Source of the DNA: Selenomonadales bacterium UBA7018
GTDB taxonomy: Bacteria > Bacillota > Negativicutes > Selenomonadales > Selenomonadaceae
Direction of reading: 5' to 3'
Length of the DNA stretch: 64,000 bases
Assembly (NCBI GenBank): GCA_002448305.1
Contig: DJWY01000016.1
Coordinates: forward strand, 82,568 to 146,567
The notes under the pieces were generated by a model. It was not told where the DNA came from. It did no database searches and saw only the letters and a list, made by a program, of their open reading frames with translations. Each line of letters starts with the position of its first letter. Within the stretch, counting starts at the first letter, position 1. This document shows positions 24,644-33,737 of this stretch, piece by piece. The position numbers were made by a program, and so were the translations under genes.

Positions 24644-25276
24644 TTCAAGAAAATTATTGACGCGGGAAAAGGGACGACTGCCGAAAAATCCGCCGCTCGC
24701 CGATAACGGGCTAGGGTGCGCCGACTCAATGATAAAATGGCGGTCGTTAGTTATCATAGCTTTTTTGCTCCGCGCAGGTCGCCCCCACAAGATAAATGCA
24801 AGCGGGCGTTCGTGCTCGTTTAGCAAACGGATAATCTTATCAGTGAAAATTTCCCAGCCGTGCCCGCGATGAGAATTCGCCGCATGCGCCCTGACTGTCA
24901 GAACGGCATTCAAAAGCAAAACGCCTTGCTCCGCCCAATATTTTAGGCAACCGTTATTCGGAATAAAACAGCCCAAATCGTCGCGCAACTCCTTAAAAAT
25001 GTTCATAAGCGACGGCGGCGGCGGGACGTTCGGCAAAACAGAAAAGCTCAAGCCGTGCGCCTGTCCTGGCTCGTGATAAGGGTCTTGCCCCAAAATTACA
25101 ACCTTAGTATCGGCGTAGCTCGTGAAATGCAACGCATTAAAGATATCGTACATGTTCGGGAAAATTTGCTTCGTGTTATACTCATCGATTAGAAATTTGC
25201 GCAACTCTTGATAGTACGGCTCCTTCAATTCGTTGTCCAAAAGTTCCGCCCAATCATTTCTAAAAATTTTTCTCAT
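24599..25276 (-). CDS. ung: Uracil-DNA glycosylase, family 1
   Basis: Excises uracil from DNA. The 225-residue protein has GQDPYH at 63-68 with the catalytic Asp65, the proline-rich loop PPPPSLMNIFKEL, LLLNAVLTVRAHAANSH and the minor-groove intercalation loop HPSPLSASGGFFGSRPFS. All key residues are present. Its ATG overlaps the stop of the folK-DHFR gene (ATGA), so it is translated as the last gene of the folate operon. The pairing may reflect thymidylate supply and uracil repair, but this is inference. Confidence 0.97.
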   Translation of the reverse strand: MRKIFRNDWAELLDNELKEPYYQELRKFLIDEYNTKQIFPNMYDIFNALHFTSYADTKVVILGQDPYHEPGQAHGLSFSVLPNVPPPPSLMNIFKELRDDLGCFIPNNGCLKYWAEQGVLLLNAVLTVRAHAANSHRGHGWEIFTDKIIRLLNEHERPLAFILWGRPARSKKAMITNDRHFIIESAHPSPLSASGGFFGSRPFSRVNNFLESVGEKPIDWQIPNI

Positions 25277-26181
25277 CGCGTATATCTCCTAAATTCAAAG
25301 CCGTCAAAAGTCCCAACGTCGACTAAAATAAATTCGTCAACCGGCGGGAAGAAAACATCAGCAGTAGCTTTCGCGTCGACGACTGTCAAGAAAATTTCTG
25401 TGGCATATGGAATAAGTTCATTAAAAATTTTCGCGCCGCCAATAACAAAATTTTCCTCCGCAGTATCAAGCACGCCGAAAAGTTCAGTGATATTTTTGAC
25501 AACTTCCGCACCAGAAATTTTATCCTGCGAACAGCTCAAGATAATATTTCGGCGACCGTCAAGCGGCTGTTGATTCGGAAAAGTTGCAAGCGTCTTTCGC
25601 CCGAAAATAATTGTGTGATTCAAAGTCAGCGCACGGAAATTTTTCAAGTCGGCAGGGATATAGAAAAGTAAATTATCTTTGTAGCCAAGCCCGAAATTTT
25701 TATCGACGCAAGCAACCAATTTGAATTTAAAATCAATCGGCGAACCCGCCACGCGCAAAATTTTATCGCCGTGCATTTTGCAATTAAGCGCGGGGAAAAT
25801 TTCCTTCAGCGGCACCAATGCAAAATCCCTGTAGAATAAAAACTTATGCGGGACAGTCAATCGCTCACAAGAAATTTCCGCGCCGTAAAGAATATCAATA
25901 TCAATCGTGCGCGCTCCCCAATGCTCAAGGCGAACACGTCCTAAATCAAGCTCAATCCGTTGTAATTCGTCAAGCAAAGTTAGCGGCGCAAGCGAAGTCG
26001 AAATTTTAACGGCGGCATTGATATAATTCGGCTGACCTTCGACGCCCCAAGCCTCCGTCTCGTAGAATGACGACACCCGCAAAAGTTTAGTAGCGGGAAC
26101 TTTTTTTATGCGTTCGATAGCGCGACGCAAAGTTTTTTCTCGCTCACCGAGATTCGCGCCTAAGCCCAGATAATAAATCAT
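25273..26181 (-). CDS. folK: Bifunctional HPPK (FolK) - dihydrofolate reductase fusion
   Basis: Residues 1 to about 140 are 6-hydroxymethyl-7,8-dihydropterin pyrophosphokinase: GLGANLGEREKTLRRAI, WGARTIDIDILYG with the Mg-binding D94 and D96, and VPHKFLFYRDFALVPL. Residues about 153-302 are a dihydrofolate reductase: KLVACVDKNFGLGYKDNLLFYIPADLKNF (catalytic acid D178), IIFGRKTLATFP, RRNIILS, and FVIGGAKIFNELIP for NADPH. The protein therefore joins two non-consecutive steps of folate synthesis. It overlaps folB upstream and ung downstream by four bases each. Confidence 0.9.
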   Translation of the reverse strand: MIYYLGLGANLGEREKTLRRAIERIKKVPATKLLRVSSFYETEAWGVEGQPNYINAAVKISTSLAPLTLLDELQRIELDLGRVRLEHWGARTIDIDILYGAEISCERLTVPHKFLFYRDFALVPLKEIFPALNCKMHGDKILRVAGSPIDFKFKLVACVDKNFGLGYKDNLLFYIPADLKNFRALTLNHTIIFGRKTLATFPNQQPLDGRRNIILSCSQDKISGAEVVKNITELFGVLDTAEENFVIGGAKIFNELIPYATEIFLTVVDAKATADVFFPPVDEFILVDVGTFDGFEFRRYTR

Positions 26182-26540
26182 CTTTTCCTAAAGATTTCGA
26201 CAGCCGCACCGCCGAATTTTTCTTTGACTGGCGGTTTGGGCTTATGGATTGTGATTTTGAGCGCGTCGAGCAGGAAATATTTCCGCAGAAGAATTTCGCA
26301 AATGTCCTGCGCGACAGTCTCAATCAAATTGCGCGGAGTGCCGCCGACAATCTTTTTTATGTCGTCGAGAACTTGCACGTAGTCAATCGTGTCGCCCAAA
26401 TCGTCAGATTTACTCGCCGGCGAAAGGTCGAGATAAAGTTCGACGTCGACAATAAAAAGTTGCTTGTGTTGCCTCTCGTATTCGGAGCAACCGTGATTCC
26501 CTGAAACCTCAATGCCCATCAAAATAATTTTGTCATTCAT
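26178..26540 (-). CDS. folB: Dihydroneopterin aldolase
   Basis: Converts 7,8-dihydroneopterin to 6-hydroxymethyl-dihydropterin plus glycolaldehyde. The 120-residue protein has the usual small-enzyme pattern: GIEVSGNHGCSEYERQHKQLFIVDVEL, DTIDYVQVLDDIK, LIETVAQDICEILL, and a C-terminal KPKPPVKEKFGGAAVEI with the conserved KP. Its ATG shares one base with the folP stop (TAATG). An AAGGAGG site lies inside the end of folP. Confidence 0.95.
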   Translation of the reverse strand: MNDKIILMGIEVSGNHGCSEYERQHKQLFIVDVELYLDLSPASKSDDLGDTIDYVQVLDDIKKIVGGTPRNLIETVAQDICEILLRKYFLLDALKITIHKPKPPVKEKFGGAAVEIFRKR

Positions 26541-27340
26541 TAGGCTATCCTCCTTAGCTTATCAGCCGTCAAACACATTCGCGAAATCATCTTAACGTTG
26601 TGGACGCGGACAAGGTCGACGCCCTTATTTATCGCGTGCACGCAAAAAGCCCCCGTCGCCTCGTCGCGCTGGTCAATGGGAAGTCCCAACATTTGCCCGA
26701 TAAAACTTTTGCGACTGACGCCAACCATTAAATTAATTTCTTTCCCGTCCAAAACTTTCAGCTCGTCAAGGCGAAGCATAATTTCTAAATCTTCTTCCGC
26801 CGTCTTGCCGAAACCAATTCCAGGATCGAACATAATTTTTTTCGTGTTGAATTTTTTCGCCGCGCAGTTTTCCAAAGTCCGCAGAAAAAATCTTTTAATG
26901 TCGTCGATAATGTCACCGTCCGAACATTTTTCGCTGTGCATTGCGATAACGTGTGCATGAAATTTTTTCGCAATGTCAATCATGCGCGAATCCTCTAGGC
27001 CATGCACATCGTTGATAATTTTCGCGCCGCGCCTGAGAACTATTTCCGCAACTTCGGGTTTGTAAGTGTCGATTGAAATTGGCACACCGAGTTTTCTTAT
27101 TGCGGGCAAAACCTTTTTCAAACGGCTAAATTCTTCGTCGGCACTGATAGGCGTTGCGCCGGGTCGCGTAGACTCCGCGCCTATGTCAATAATGTCCGCG
27201 CCGTATTCAATCATTTGCGCCGCATGAGCCATCGCCGCATCGGGGGAAAGATATTTGCCGCCGTCGGAAAATGAATCGGGCGTGACATTCAAAATTCCCA
27301 TTACCAAAGTTTTACCATGCTGATTAAAAATCTTCTTCAA
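26540..27340 (-). CDS. folP: Dihydropteroate synthase
   Basis: Condenses p-aminobenzoate with the pterin pyrophosphate; the target of sulfonamides. The 266-residue TIM barrel has MGILNVTPDSFSDGG, IIDIGAESTRPGATPIS, SIDTYKPEVAE, IINDVHGLED, MFDPGIGFGK and VGVSRKSFIG, all intact. It probably starts at TTG (27340), ten bases after GGAGG. It is the first gene of the folP-folB-folK/DHFR-ung operon, divergent from the RND pump operon. Confidence 0.95.
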   Translation of the reverse strand: MKKIFNQHGKTLVMGILNVTPDSFSDGGKYLSPDAAMAHAAQMIEYGADIIDIGAESTRPGATPISADEEFSRLKKVLPAIRKLGVPISIDTYKPEVAEIVLRRGAKIINDVHGLEDSRMIDIAKKFHAHVIAMHSEKCSDGDIIDDIKRFFLRTLENCAAKKFNTKKIMFDPGIGFGKTAEEDLEIMLRLDELKVLDGKEINLMVGVSRKSFIGQMLGLPIDQRDEATGAFCVHAINKGVDLVRVHNVKMISRMCLTADKLRRIA

Positions 27341-27391
27341 AATAAATCAACCTCCACGCGCATTATAACGCATTGTTCGAGCAAGTTCAAA

Positions 27392-27420
27392 TTGACATTT
27401 AGCCGCCGAAACCGTAAAAT
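27392..27420 (+). promoter_or_regulatory. Predicted sigma-A promoter of the RND pump operon
   Basis: TTGACA (27392-27397), 17 bases, TAAAAT (27415-27420): almost consensus. Initiation about seven bases later would fall inside the first arm of the inverted repeat at 27422. Confidence 0.7.
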
Positions 27421-27421
27421 T

Positions 27422-27509
27422 CAATTAGGAATTATGAATTATGAATTAGGAATGATAAAGACGTAAATTTAATTCCTAATTACACATTCCAAATTCCTAA
27501 TTGTTTTTT
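27422..27509 (+). repeat. Nested inverted repeat with T6 tail in the leader of the RND operon
   Basis: Outer arms CAATTAGGAATT (27422-27433) and AATTCCTAATTG (27492-27503) enclose inner arms AATTAGGAAT (27444-27453) and ATTCCTAATT (27472-27481). Six T follow directly (27504-27509). In RNA this is a long AU-rich hairpin with terminator form placed between promoter and RBS. A related CAATTAGGAATTAGGG tract occurs before dprA at 44.77 kb. Confidence 0.65.
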
Positions 27510-27523
27510 CGGGAGGGGTCGAA

Positions 27524-28804
27524 GTGGTTTTATCGAAAGCCAAATTGATGACAATGGCGGCAATGTTAGCCGCGTCCTCAATATTTTTCGCCGGCTGTGG
27601 TCAAGACGATAATCAACAACAAGCGCAAGTTCAAAAGGCGCAAGTCAAAGCAATGAAGGTTATCCAGCGCGACACGCCACTAGCTAGCGAATACGCCGGT
27701 CATCTTGTCGGCACAGAGGAAGTCAAAATTCAATCAAAAGTTTCAGGCAACGTCGTAGAAAAATTTATCGTCGGCGGGCAATACGTTCAGCAAGGGCAGT
27801 TGCTCTACAAAATAGACGCACGCCAATACAATTCCGCCGTCCTTCGAGCGCAAGCCGATTTAGCGCAAGCCGAAGCGGTTCTTCAGCAATCGGTTGCAAC
27901 CTACAACAACTCCTTAATCGACCTTCAGCGCAATCAGAAATTGTTTGAGGATTCGGCAATCGCTGAACAAGACGTTACTACTCAAGCGGCGACAGTTCGC
28001 GCAAACGAAGCAACTTGCGCGGCGAATGAGGCGGCAATTTACGCTTGTCAAGCCGCGTTAAAAACTGCGCAGGAGAATCTCGCCGACACAGAAATTTACG
28101 CGCCTATGTCAGGGCAACTCGGCGTTGATGATGTAGCAGTTGGAACTTTCGTTTCGGCGGGGCAAACAAATCTTGTTACGATTGGCGCACCCGACCCAAT
28201 TTTTGCGCAGTTCTCAATCAGTGAATCCGATTACTTGCACTTTATGACGGTTCAAAATATGCAATCCGACCATAATCCTATTAACGTTACGATAACGCTT
28301 GCCGACGGCAAAGAGTATCCGTTTGAAGGGCGTATCGTCGAAGTTGACCGCGAACTCGGCAATAGCACCGGTTCTTTAATTATGAAAGCAATTTTCCCAA
28401 ATCCTAGCGGGCTTCTTATGCCTGGCATGTTCGCCCGTATTAAACTTACTGGCGAAGTCATTCCAAACGCTGTCTTAGTTCCGCAACGTTCTGTTCAACA
28501 ACTTTTGGGCAAATCGTTCGTTATGGTCGTCGGCAAGGATAATAAATCTGAAGCGCGTACTGTTGAACTCGGCGACCAAGTCGGCAGTTATTTTGTCGTC
28601 ACAAAAGGAATTAGCACAAGCGATAACGTTATCGTTGAAGGCTTAACAAATTTGCGCGAAGGCATTGAACTTAACGTTAAAAACGTCACGCCCGGCGAAA
28701 TGGGCTTTACTTTGACAAACGTCGCCAGCACTTATAACGCGGACGCGGGACTTGACGCGCCCAATACTAATCCCAACGCCCCCGACAATCTGCGCGGAAA
28801 GTAA
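27524..28804 (+). CDS. RND efflux pump periplasmic adaptor (membrane fusion protein)
   Basis: A lipoprotein adaptor that links the inner-membrane pump to an outer-membrane channel. The 426-residue protein starts at GTG five bases after GGAGGGG and has a lipobox ending at Cys25 (FFAGC). A lipoyl/barrel-sandwich region starts EVKIQSKVSGNVVEKFIVGGQYVQQGQLLYKID; an alpha-hairpin rich in Ala and Gln, a beta-barrel (IFAQFSISESDYLHF) and a membrane-proximal domain follow. It is an AcrA/MexA-type member of the HAE1 system. The pump gene begins 12 bases later. Confidence 0.93.
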   Translation: MVLSKAKLMTMAAMLAASSIFFAGCGQDDNQQQAQVQKAQVKAMKVIQRDTPLASEYAGHLVGTEEVKIQSKVSGNVVEKFIVGGQYVQQGQLLYKIDARQYNSAVLRAQADLAQAEAVLQQSVATYNNSLIDLQRNQKLFEDSAIAEQDVTTQAATVRANEATCAANEAAIYACQAALKTAQENLADTEIYAPMSGQLGVDDVAVGTFVSAGQTNLVTIGAPDPIFAQFSISESDYLHFMTVQNMQSDHNPINVTITLADGKEYPFEGRIVEVDRELGNSTGSLIMKAIFPNPSGLLMPGMFARIKLTGEVIPNAVLVPQRSVQQLLGKSFVMVVGKDNKSEARTVELGDQVGSYFVVTKGISTSDNVIVEGLTNLREGIELNVKNVTPGEMGFTLTNVASTYNADAGLDAPNTNPNAPDNLRGK

Positions 28805-28816
28805 GGAGGCGTAGAC

Positions 28817-31800
28817 GTGGCAAAATTTTTCATTCATCGACCGATATTCGCGATAGTCATTGCCCTGATAATTACGCTCGTCGGAATTCTCGCGGCAATT
28901 CAACTGCCTATTGCGCAATATCCGCAAATTTCTCCGCCGACAATTTCTGTTAGTACAACTTACACCGGCGCAAATGCCTCCGTCGTCAATGAGACTATCG
29001 CGCAGGTTATCGAACAGCAGGTAAACGGCACCGACGGCATGGACTACATGAGCTCCAACTCCGACGACACGGGGCGATATAGCTTGCAAGTCGTTTTCCA
29101 AGTCGGCACCGATGGCGACATGGACGCCGTTAAAGTTCAAAACAACGTCGCCATTGCTAACGCCAGCTTGCCTACTGACGTTCAGCGACAAGGCGTCACC
29201 ACGCGCAAAGCGTCTAATGAAATGGCGTTATTCCTGTCAATGTATTCTCCAACTGGTGAATACGACCGCGCTTTCATGAAGAATTACGCCGATATTTACC
29301 TTATGGACGAAATTAAGCGCGTCGACGGCGTCGGCGACGTTCAAATTTTCGGCTCTGATTATTCAATGCGCATTTGGCTTAATCCCGATAAACTCGCCGA
29401 ACTTAATTTGACGATTGCCGAAGTTGCCGCCGCTATTAACGAACAAAACCTTCAAGCTGCGGCAGGTACTATCGGTTCAATGCCGCTTGCTAATGGGCAG
29501 GAAAAACAATTTACCGGCAAAGTTCAAGGGCGTCTGTCCGAAATGGAAGAATTCGGCGACATAATCTTAAAGGCGAATAGCGACGGAACTTTTGTTTACA
29601 TGAAAGACGTTGCGCGGATTGAGCCGGGACAACGCGCTAATAATATCGTCGCGAAATTTAACGGTTATCCGGCAGTCGGTTTCGGTATTCAGCTTACCTC
29701 CAACGCAAACGCTATGACGACCGTACGCGGCGTTCAGGACATTATCGAACGTCAAAGACCTAATCTCCCGCCTAACCTTTTTATCAACGAAATTTTCGAC
29801 AGCACAGATTATATCCGCGCATCAATCGAGGAAGTTGCGCACACGTTCATTGAAGCGTTATTGCTCGTCGTGTTCGTTATATTTATCTTCCTGCAAAGTT
29901 GGCGCGCGACGCTAATTCCGTTATTGGCGGTGCCGGTCTCGCTTATCGGAACTTTCACGGCGTTTATAATCTTAGGCTTTTCAATCAACACGCTAACATT
30001 GTTCGCAATGGTTCTGGCAATCGGACTTGTCGTCGACGACGCTATTGTTGTTATAGAAAACGTCGAACACCACATGGAAGAAGGACTTGAGCCGGTCGAC
30101 GCAACCGAACGCGCAATGGACGAAGTTCAAGGACCGGTCGTGGCTATTGCGTTCGTATTGGCGGCGGTTTTCGTACCGGTTGCATTTTTGGGCGGCATGA
30201 TGGGCGTCCTTTATCGGCAATTCGCGTTGACGATTGCAATTTCAATGGGCTTATCAGCATTCGTCGCGCTGACTTTGACGCCCGCCCTTTGCGCCATGAT
30301 TCTTAAACCTAAAGACCCCAATAAAAAGCAAGGCATCTTCGATAAATTTTTCAACGGCTTTAATAACTGGTTTGAGCGCACGAAAAATTCTTATGTCGGC
30401 ATTGTCGCGGCATTTATCAAACGTTCAAAGCTCGCCGTAATTTTCATAGTAATTGTTTTGGGTGTGACGTGGACAATTTATCAGCGGCTCCCGTCGACGT
30501 TCGTGCCCGAAGAGGATCAAGGCTATTTCTTTACGTCGATTAGCTTGCCCGAAGGTACTTCTATGAATCACACTGTGCAGACGATTGACAAGCTCGGCAA
30601 GGCGGTTATGAGCGAAATGCCTGGCTTGAAAAATTGCATGATGATTACGGGCTTTGATATTCTGTCATTCGGCGCGAAACCTAGCGCGGGCATAATCGTT
30701 TGCGGTTTGGAGGATTGGACGAAACGCGGCGAAGGTGCGTCGGTTAATGACTGTATAAGAACTATGTTTAGGCTCGGCGCAATGACTGTTCCCGAAGCGC
30801 AAGTTATCGCGTTCAACCCGCCCGCACTGCCCGGCTTAGGTAACGTCGGTGGCTGGTCGATGCAACTTCAAGATATGGCAGGACATACTGACATTGAGCT
30901 TGACGAAATTACAAAGCGCATTGTTGCAAGAGCTAATCAGCGTCCCGAAATGCAAGGCGTGCGCACAACTTTTAACATTGCGTCGCCAACTGTCGAGTAT
31001 GAAATTGACCGCGAAAAAGTTAAACTGCTCGGCGTAAATTTATCTGACGTGTTTACGGCTCTGCAAGTCAACTTCGGCGGCATGCAGGTTAATGACTTCA
31101 ACAAATTTGGTAGAACGTATAAAGTTATGCTTCAATCGGACGTGCTCTATCGCAGTGAGGCGGATTGCGCCAGATTCGTTTTCGTTAAGGGCGCAAATGG
31201 GCAAATGGTTCCGCTTAGTTCATTAGTTACTCCGAAATATTCTACAGGACCAACGCAAATTTCCAGATTTAATGCTGCCCGCGCAGTGACGATTCAGGGC
31301 AATGCGGGCGCGGGATATTCTTCCGGTCAAGCAATGGCGGCGATTGAAGAAATCGTCAACGAAGAAGCCGGCGTTGGATTCAATATCGAATGGTCTGGAC
31401 AGTCTCGCGAAGAAAAGAAAGCGGCAAGTTCAACCGGACAAGTTTTAGCGTTGGCGTTAGTTTTCGTATTCCTAATGCTCGCCGCGTTGTATGAAAGTTG
31501 GTCGGTTCCGTATGCGGTCTTGCTGAGCGTGCCGACAGGTTTATTTGGCGCAGTCTTCTCGGAATTTTTCCTGGCGTGGTTAGAAGAGTCAATGGGGCAC
31601 CAGAACGCGGGACTTCAAGACAGCGTATATTTTCAGATTGGCGTTATAACGATAATTGGCTTAGCGGCGAAGAATGCAATATTGATTGTCGAGTTCGCAA
31701 AAGTTCGCGTCGATAGAGGAATGTCCCCGATTAAAGCGGCATTGGAAGCGGCAGGCTTGCGACTTCGCCCAATACTTATGACTTCGTTTGCGTTCATAAT

Positions 31801-32005
31801 TGGTTGCTTACCGCTGGCAATGGCTTCGGGCGCGGGTTCAGCGGCTCGCAACGGAATGGGAGTTTGCGTTGTCGGGGGATTATTCTTCGCAACTTTTTTG
31901 GGGATTTTCGTTATCCCCGTGCTGTTCGTCATAACTGAATGGGTCGCTAAAAAGCTAGGGTTCATGAGCCAAGAACGGAAAAAATCTTCAATCGATTACA
32001 TGTAA
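28817..32005 (+). CDS. RND multidrug efflux permease, HAE1 (AcrB/MexB) family
   Basis: A 1062-residue proton-driven drug exporter with the standard length and 12-helix duplication. The N-terminus is MAKFFIHRPIFAIVIALIITLVGILA, followed by the porter domain. TM4 has GLVVDDAIVVIENVEHHMEE with the two proton-relay Asp, and TM10 has the matching Lys in GLAAKNAILIVEFAK. It starts at GTG behind AAGGAGG. No TolC-like outer-membrane factor follows, so the complex must borrow one from elsewhere. The promoter and a leader hairpin lie upstream of the adaptor gene; a terminator follows at 32017-32045. Confidence 0.95.
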   Translation: MAKFFIHRPIFAIVIALIITLVGILAAIQLPIAQYPQISPPTISVSTTYTGANASVVNETIAQVIEQQVNGTDGMDYMSSNSDDTGRYSLQVVFQVGTDGDMDAVKVQNNVAIANASLPTDVQRQGVTTRKASNEMALFLSMYSPTGEYDRAFMKNYADIYLMDEIKRVDGVGDVQIFGSDYSMRIWLNPDKLAELNLTIAEVAAAINEQNLQAAAGTIGSMPLANGQEKQFTGKVQGRLSEMEEFGDIILKANSDGTFVYMKDVARIEPGQRANNIVAKFNGYPAVGFGIQLTSNANAMTTVRGVQDIIERQRPNLPPNLFINEIFDSTDYIRASIEEVAHTFIEALLLVVFVIFIFLQSWRATLIPLLAVPVSLIGTFTAFIILGFSINTLTLFAMVLAIGLVVDDAIVVIENVEHHMEEGLEPVDATERAMDEVQGPVVAIAFVLAAVFVPVAFLGGMMGVLYRQFALTIAISMGLSAFVALTLTPALCAMILKPKDPNKKQGIFDKFFNGFNNWFERTKNSYVGIVAAFIKRSKLAVIFIVIVLGVTWTIYQRLPSTFVPEEDQGYFFTSISLPEGTSMNHTVQTIDKLGKAVMSEMPGLKNCMMITGFDILSFGAKPSAGIIVCGLEDWTKRGEGASVNDCIRTMFRLGAMTVPEAQVIAFNPPALPGLGNVGGWSMQLQDMAGHTDIELDEITKRIVARANQRPEMQGVRTTFNIASPTVEYEIDREKVKLLGVNLSDVFTALQVNFGGMQVNDFNKFGRTYKVMLQSDVLYRSEADCARFVFVKGANGQMVPLSSLVTPKYSTGPTQISRFNAARAVTIQGNAGAGYSSGQAMAAIEEIVNEEAGVGFNIEWSGQSREEKKAASSTGQVLALALVFVFLMLAALYESWSVPYAVLLSVPTGLFGAVFSEFFLAWLEESMGHQNAGLQDSVYFQIGVITIIGLAAKNAILIVEFAKVRVDRGMSPIKAALEAAGLRLRPILMTSFAFIIGCLPLAMASGAGSAARNGMGVCVVGGLFFATFLGIFVIPVLFVITEWVAKKLGFMSQERKKSSIDYM

Positions 32006-32016
32006 AAAAATTTATT

Positions 32017-32045
32017 CGCTGAGTGAAAATGCTCGGCGTTTTTTT
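32017..32045 (+). terminator. Terminator of the RND operon
   Basis: CGCTGAG (32017-32023) pairs with CTCGGCG (32032-32038, one GU) and is followed by seven T. Confidence 0.85.
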
Positions 32046-32090
32046 GTTAGAAGTGTATTTATTCTGTACAAAAATCCGCCTGTCAGAACG

Positions 32091-32118
32091 TTTACAAAAA
32101 ACTATTTATTGCTAAAAT
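32091..32118 (+). promoter_or_regulatory. Predicted promoter of the 67-residue protein gene
   Basis: TTTACA (32091-32096), 16 bases, TAAAAT (32113-32118). Confidence 0.55.
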
Positions 32119-32168
32119 GTCATTGAAGTAAACTAAGTGGTAAGACTTTATTTTAAGGAGGAAATTTT

Positions 32169-32372
32169 ATGGGATTTTTCAGAGATTTGGGCGGCGCGGC
32201 TCTTAACGGGGTCAAAGACTGGAATGATAGGGCAATGGAATATTACTACAAGGCAATGGATATGAGTGACGAAAGATTTCGCCGCGAATTTGAACGATTT
32301 GGGCACGACTCCTCTAATAAAGCAAGATACTTCGGATATCGTAGAGCGGCTCAAGAACGCGGACTCATTTAA
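32169..32372 (+). CDS. Small orphan protein of 67 residues
   Basis: I do not recognise this protein. It has an AAGGAGG site seven bases before its ATG, a predicted promoter upstream, and terminators on both sides, so it is a complete single-gene unit. The sequence begins GFFRDLGGAALNGVKDWNDR and is strongly charged and helical, with EYYYKAMDMSDERFRREFERF and a basic, aromatic C-terminus. It has no membrane span, signal or cysteine. A small cytoplasmic binding protein is plausible. Confidence 0.7.
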   Translation: MGFFRDLGGAALNGVKDWNDRAMEYYYKAMDMSDERFRREFERFGHDSSNKARYFGYRRAAQERGLI

Positions 32373-32402
32373 TCTTCAATGACCATATTTAAGAAATTTA
32401 AC

Positions 32403-32431
32403 CGTCGGGCGAAATGCTCGGCGTTTTTTTT
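32403..32431 (+). terminator. Terminator of the 67-residue protein gene
   Basis: CGTCGGGC (32403-32410) pairs with GCTCGGCG (32416-32423) with GU pairs, then eight T. The 3' half nearly duplicates the terminator at 32017-32045. Confidence 0.8.
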
Positions 32432-32475
32432 GATTGCCTATTAATTGCCGAATATCTCCTTGTCCGCGCCGCCGA

Positions 32476-32505
32476 TTGACCAACGCAACAATTCTTTGAT
32501 ATAAT
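32476..32505 (+). promoter_or_regulatory. Predicted recA promoter
   Basis: TTGACC (32476-32481), 18 bases, extended -10 TGATATAAT (TATAAT at 32500-32505). I could not see a Firmicute LexA site (GAACnnnnGTTC) here. Confidence 0.6.
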
Positions 32506-32540
32506 TACTGTCCACAACGAAATAGAAAAGGAGAGCGACT

Positions 32541-33599
32541 ATGGACAAAAAAAAAGAAGCATTAGCGGCGGCCTTAAAACAAATCGAAAAGGATTTCGGG
32601 AAAGGCTCAATCATGAGGCTCGGCGACGATACGGCGCGTCTTGACGTTAAAACCGTGTCGACAGGAATTTTGCCGCTTGATATTGCGCTTGGCGTAGGAG
32701 GTCTTCCTCGCGGCAGAATTACCGAAATTTACGGTCCCGAAGCCGGCGGCAAAACGACAGTCACTTTGCACATGATAGCCGAAATGCAACGTCAAGGCGG
32801 AACAGCAGCTTTCATTGACGCTGAACACGCTCTCGACCCAATGTACGCAAAAAAATTGGGCGTCGACGTAGATAATCTTCTGCTCGCGCAACCCGATACC
32901 GGCGAACAAGCTCTCGATATTGCCGAAACACTGATACGTTCTGCGGCAGTTGATATTGTTGTAATTGATTCAGTTGCCGCGCTCGTGCCCAAGTCCGAAA
33001 TTGAAGGCGAAATGGGCGATGCTAATGTTGGACTTCATGCACGTATGATGAGCAAAGCTATGCGCAAACTAACTGCCGTCATAGGCAAAACTGATACCAT
33101 AGCTGTTTTCATTAATCAGATTCGCGAAAAGGTCGGTATTTTATACGGTAATCCTGAAACGACGACCGGAGGTCGCGCACTGAAATTTTATTCGACAATT
33201 CGCCTTGAAGTCAGAAAGGGCGAGCCTATTAAGCAAGGCACGGAAATTATCGGCAATCGCGTTAAAATTAAAGTTGCTAAAAACAAAGTCGCGCCGCCTT
33301 TCAGAACTGCCGAATTTGATTTGATTTACGGCGAAGGTTATTCGCACGCCGGTAGCATTTTGGATATGGCTGTTTACTTCGACATTATCACTAGGTCAAG
33401 TTCATATTTCTCCTATAACGGGGAAAAAATCGGTCAAGGCAAGGATAACGCTAAAAAATATCTGCGTGAACACCCCGAAATTGAAGACGAGATAGATAAA
33501 AAAATTCGCGAGGCGGTTTTAAAATCGATAAAGCCATTGGAGACTGGCGAACCTGAAACTTTTGACGACACGGAAGAAAATTTTGAGAATGAAGATTGA
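32541..33599 (+). CDS. recA: Recombinase RecA
   Basis: Strand exchange and SOS co-protease. The 352-residue protein has LRRGRI-type PRGRITEIYGPEAGGKTT: the Walker A box is GPEAGGKT (65-72) where most RecA proteins have GPESSGKT. Also present are AAFIDAEHALDP, VVIDSVAALVP, NVGLHARMMSKAMRKL (loop 1), FINQIREKVG..NPETTTGGRALKFY (loop 2) and the acidic C-terminus. The RBS is AAAGGAGAG. It is monocistronic, with no cinA or recX attached; a PncC/CinA-C gene is elsewhere at 58.3 kb. Confidence 0.97.
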   Translation: MDKKKEALAAALKQIEKDFGKGSIMRLGDDTARLDVKTVSTGILPLDIALGVGGLPRGRITEIYGPEAGGKTTVTLHMIAEMQRQGGTAAFIDAEHALDPMYAKKLGVDVDNLLLAQPDTGEQALDIAETLIRSAAVDIVVIDSVAALVPKSEIEGEMGDANVGLHARMMSKAMRKLTAVIGKTDTIAVFINQIREKVGILYGNPETTTGGRALKFYSTIRLEVRKGEPIKQGTEIIGNRVKIKVAKNKVAPPFRTAEFDLIYGEGYSHAGSILDMAVYFDIITRSSSYFSYNGEKIGQGKDNAKKYLREHPEIEDEIDKKIREAVLKSIKPLETGEPETFDDTEENFENED

Positions 33600-33737
33600 A
33601 TCTTAAATTTGAATTAAAAATTAAGTGACAAGCCATTTTAAACGAGTTTGCCGCTTTTTTTTTGCGAGAAATTGTGCTAAGCTTAGGAAAAATCTTTCGA
33701 CTAAACTCAGTAAGAAATAAACAGGGAGAAATTTTCA

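Noticed and set aside
32476..32540. LexA operator in front of recA
   Set aside because: No GAACnnnnGTTC-like palindrome could be found around the promoter.
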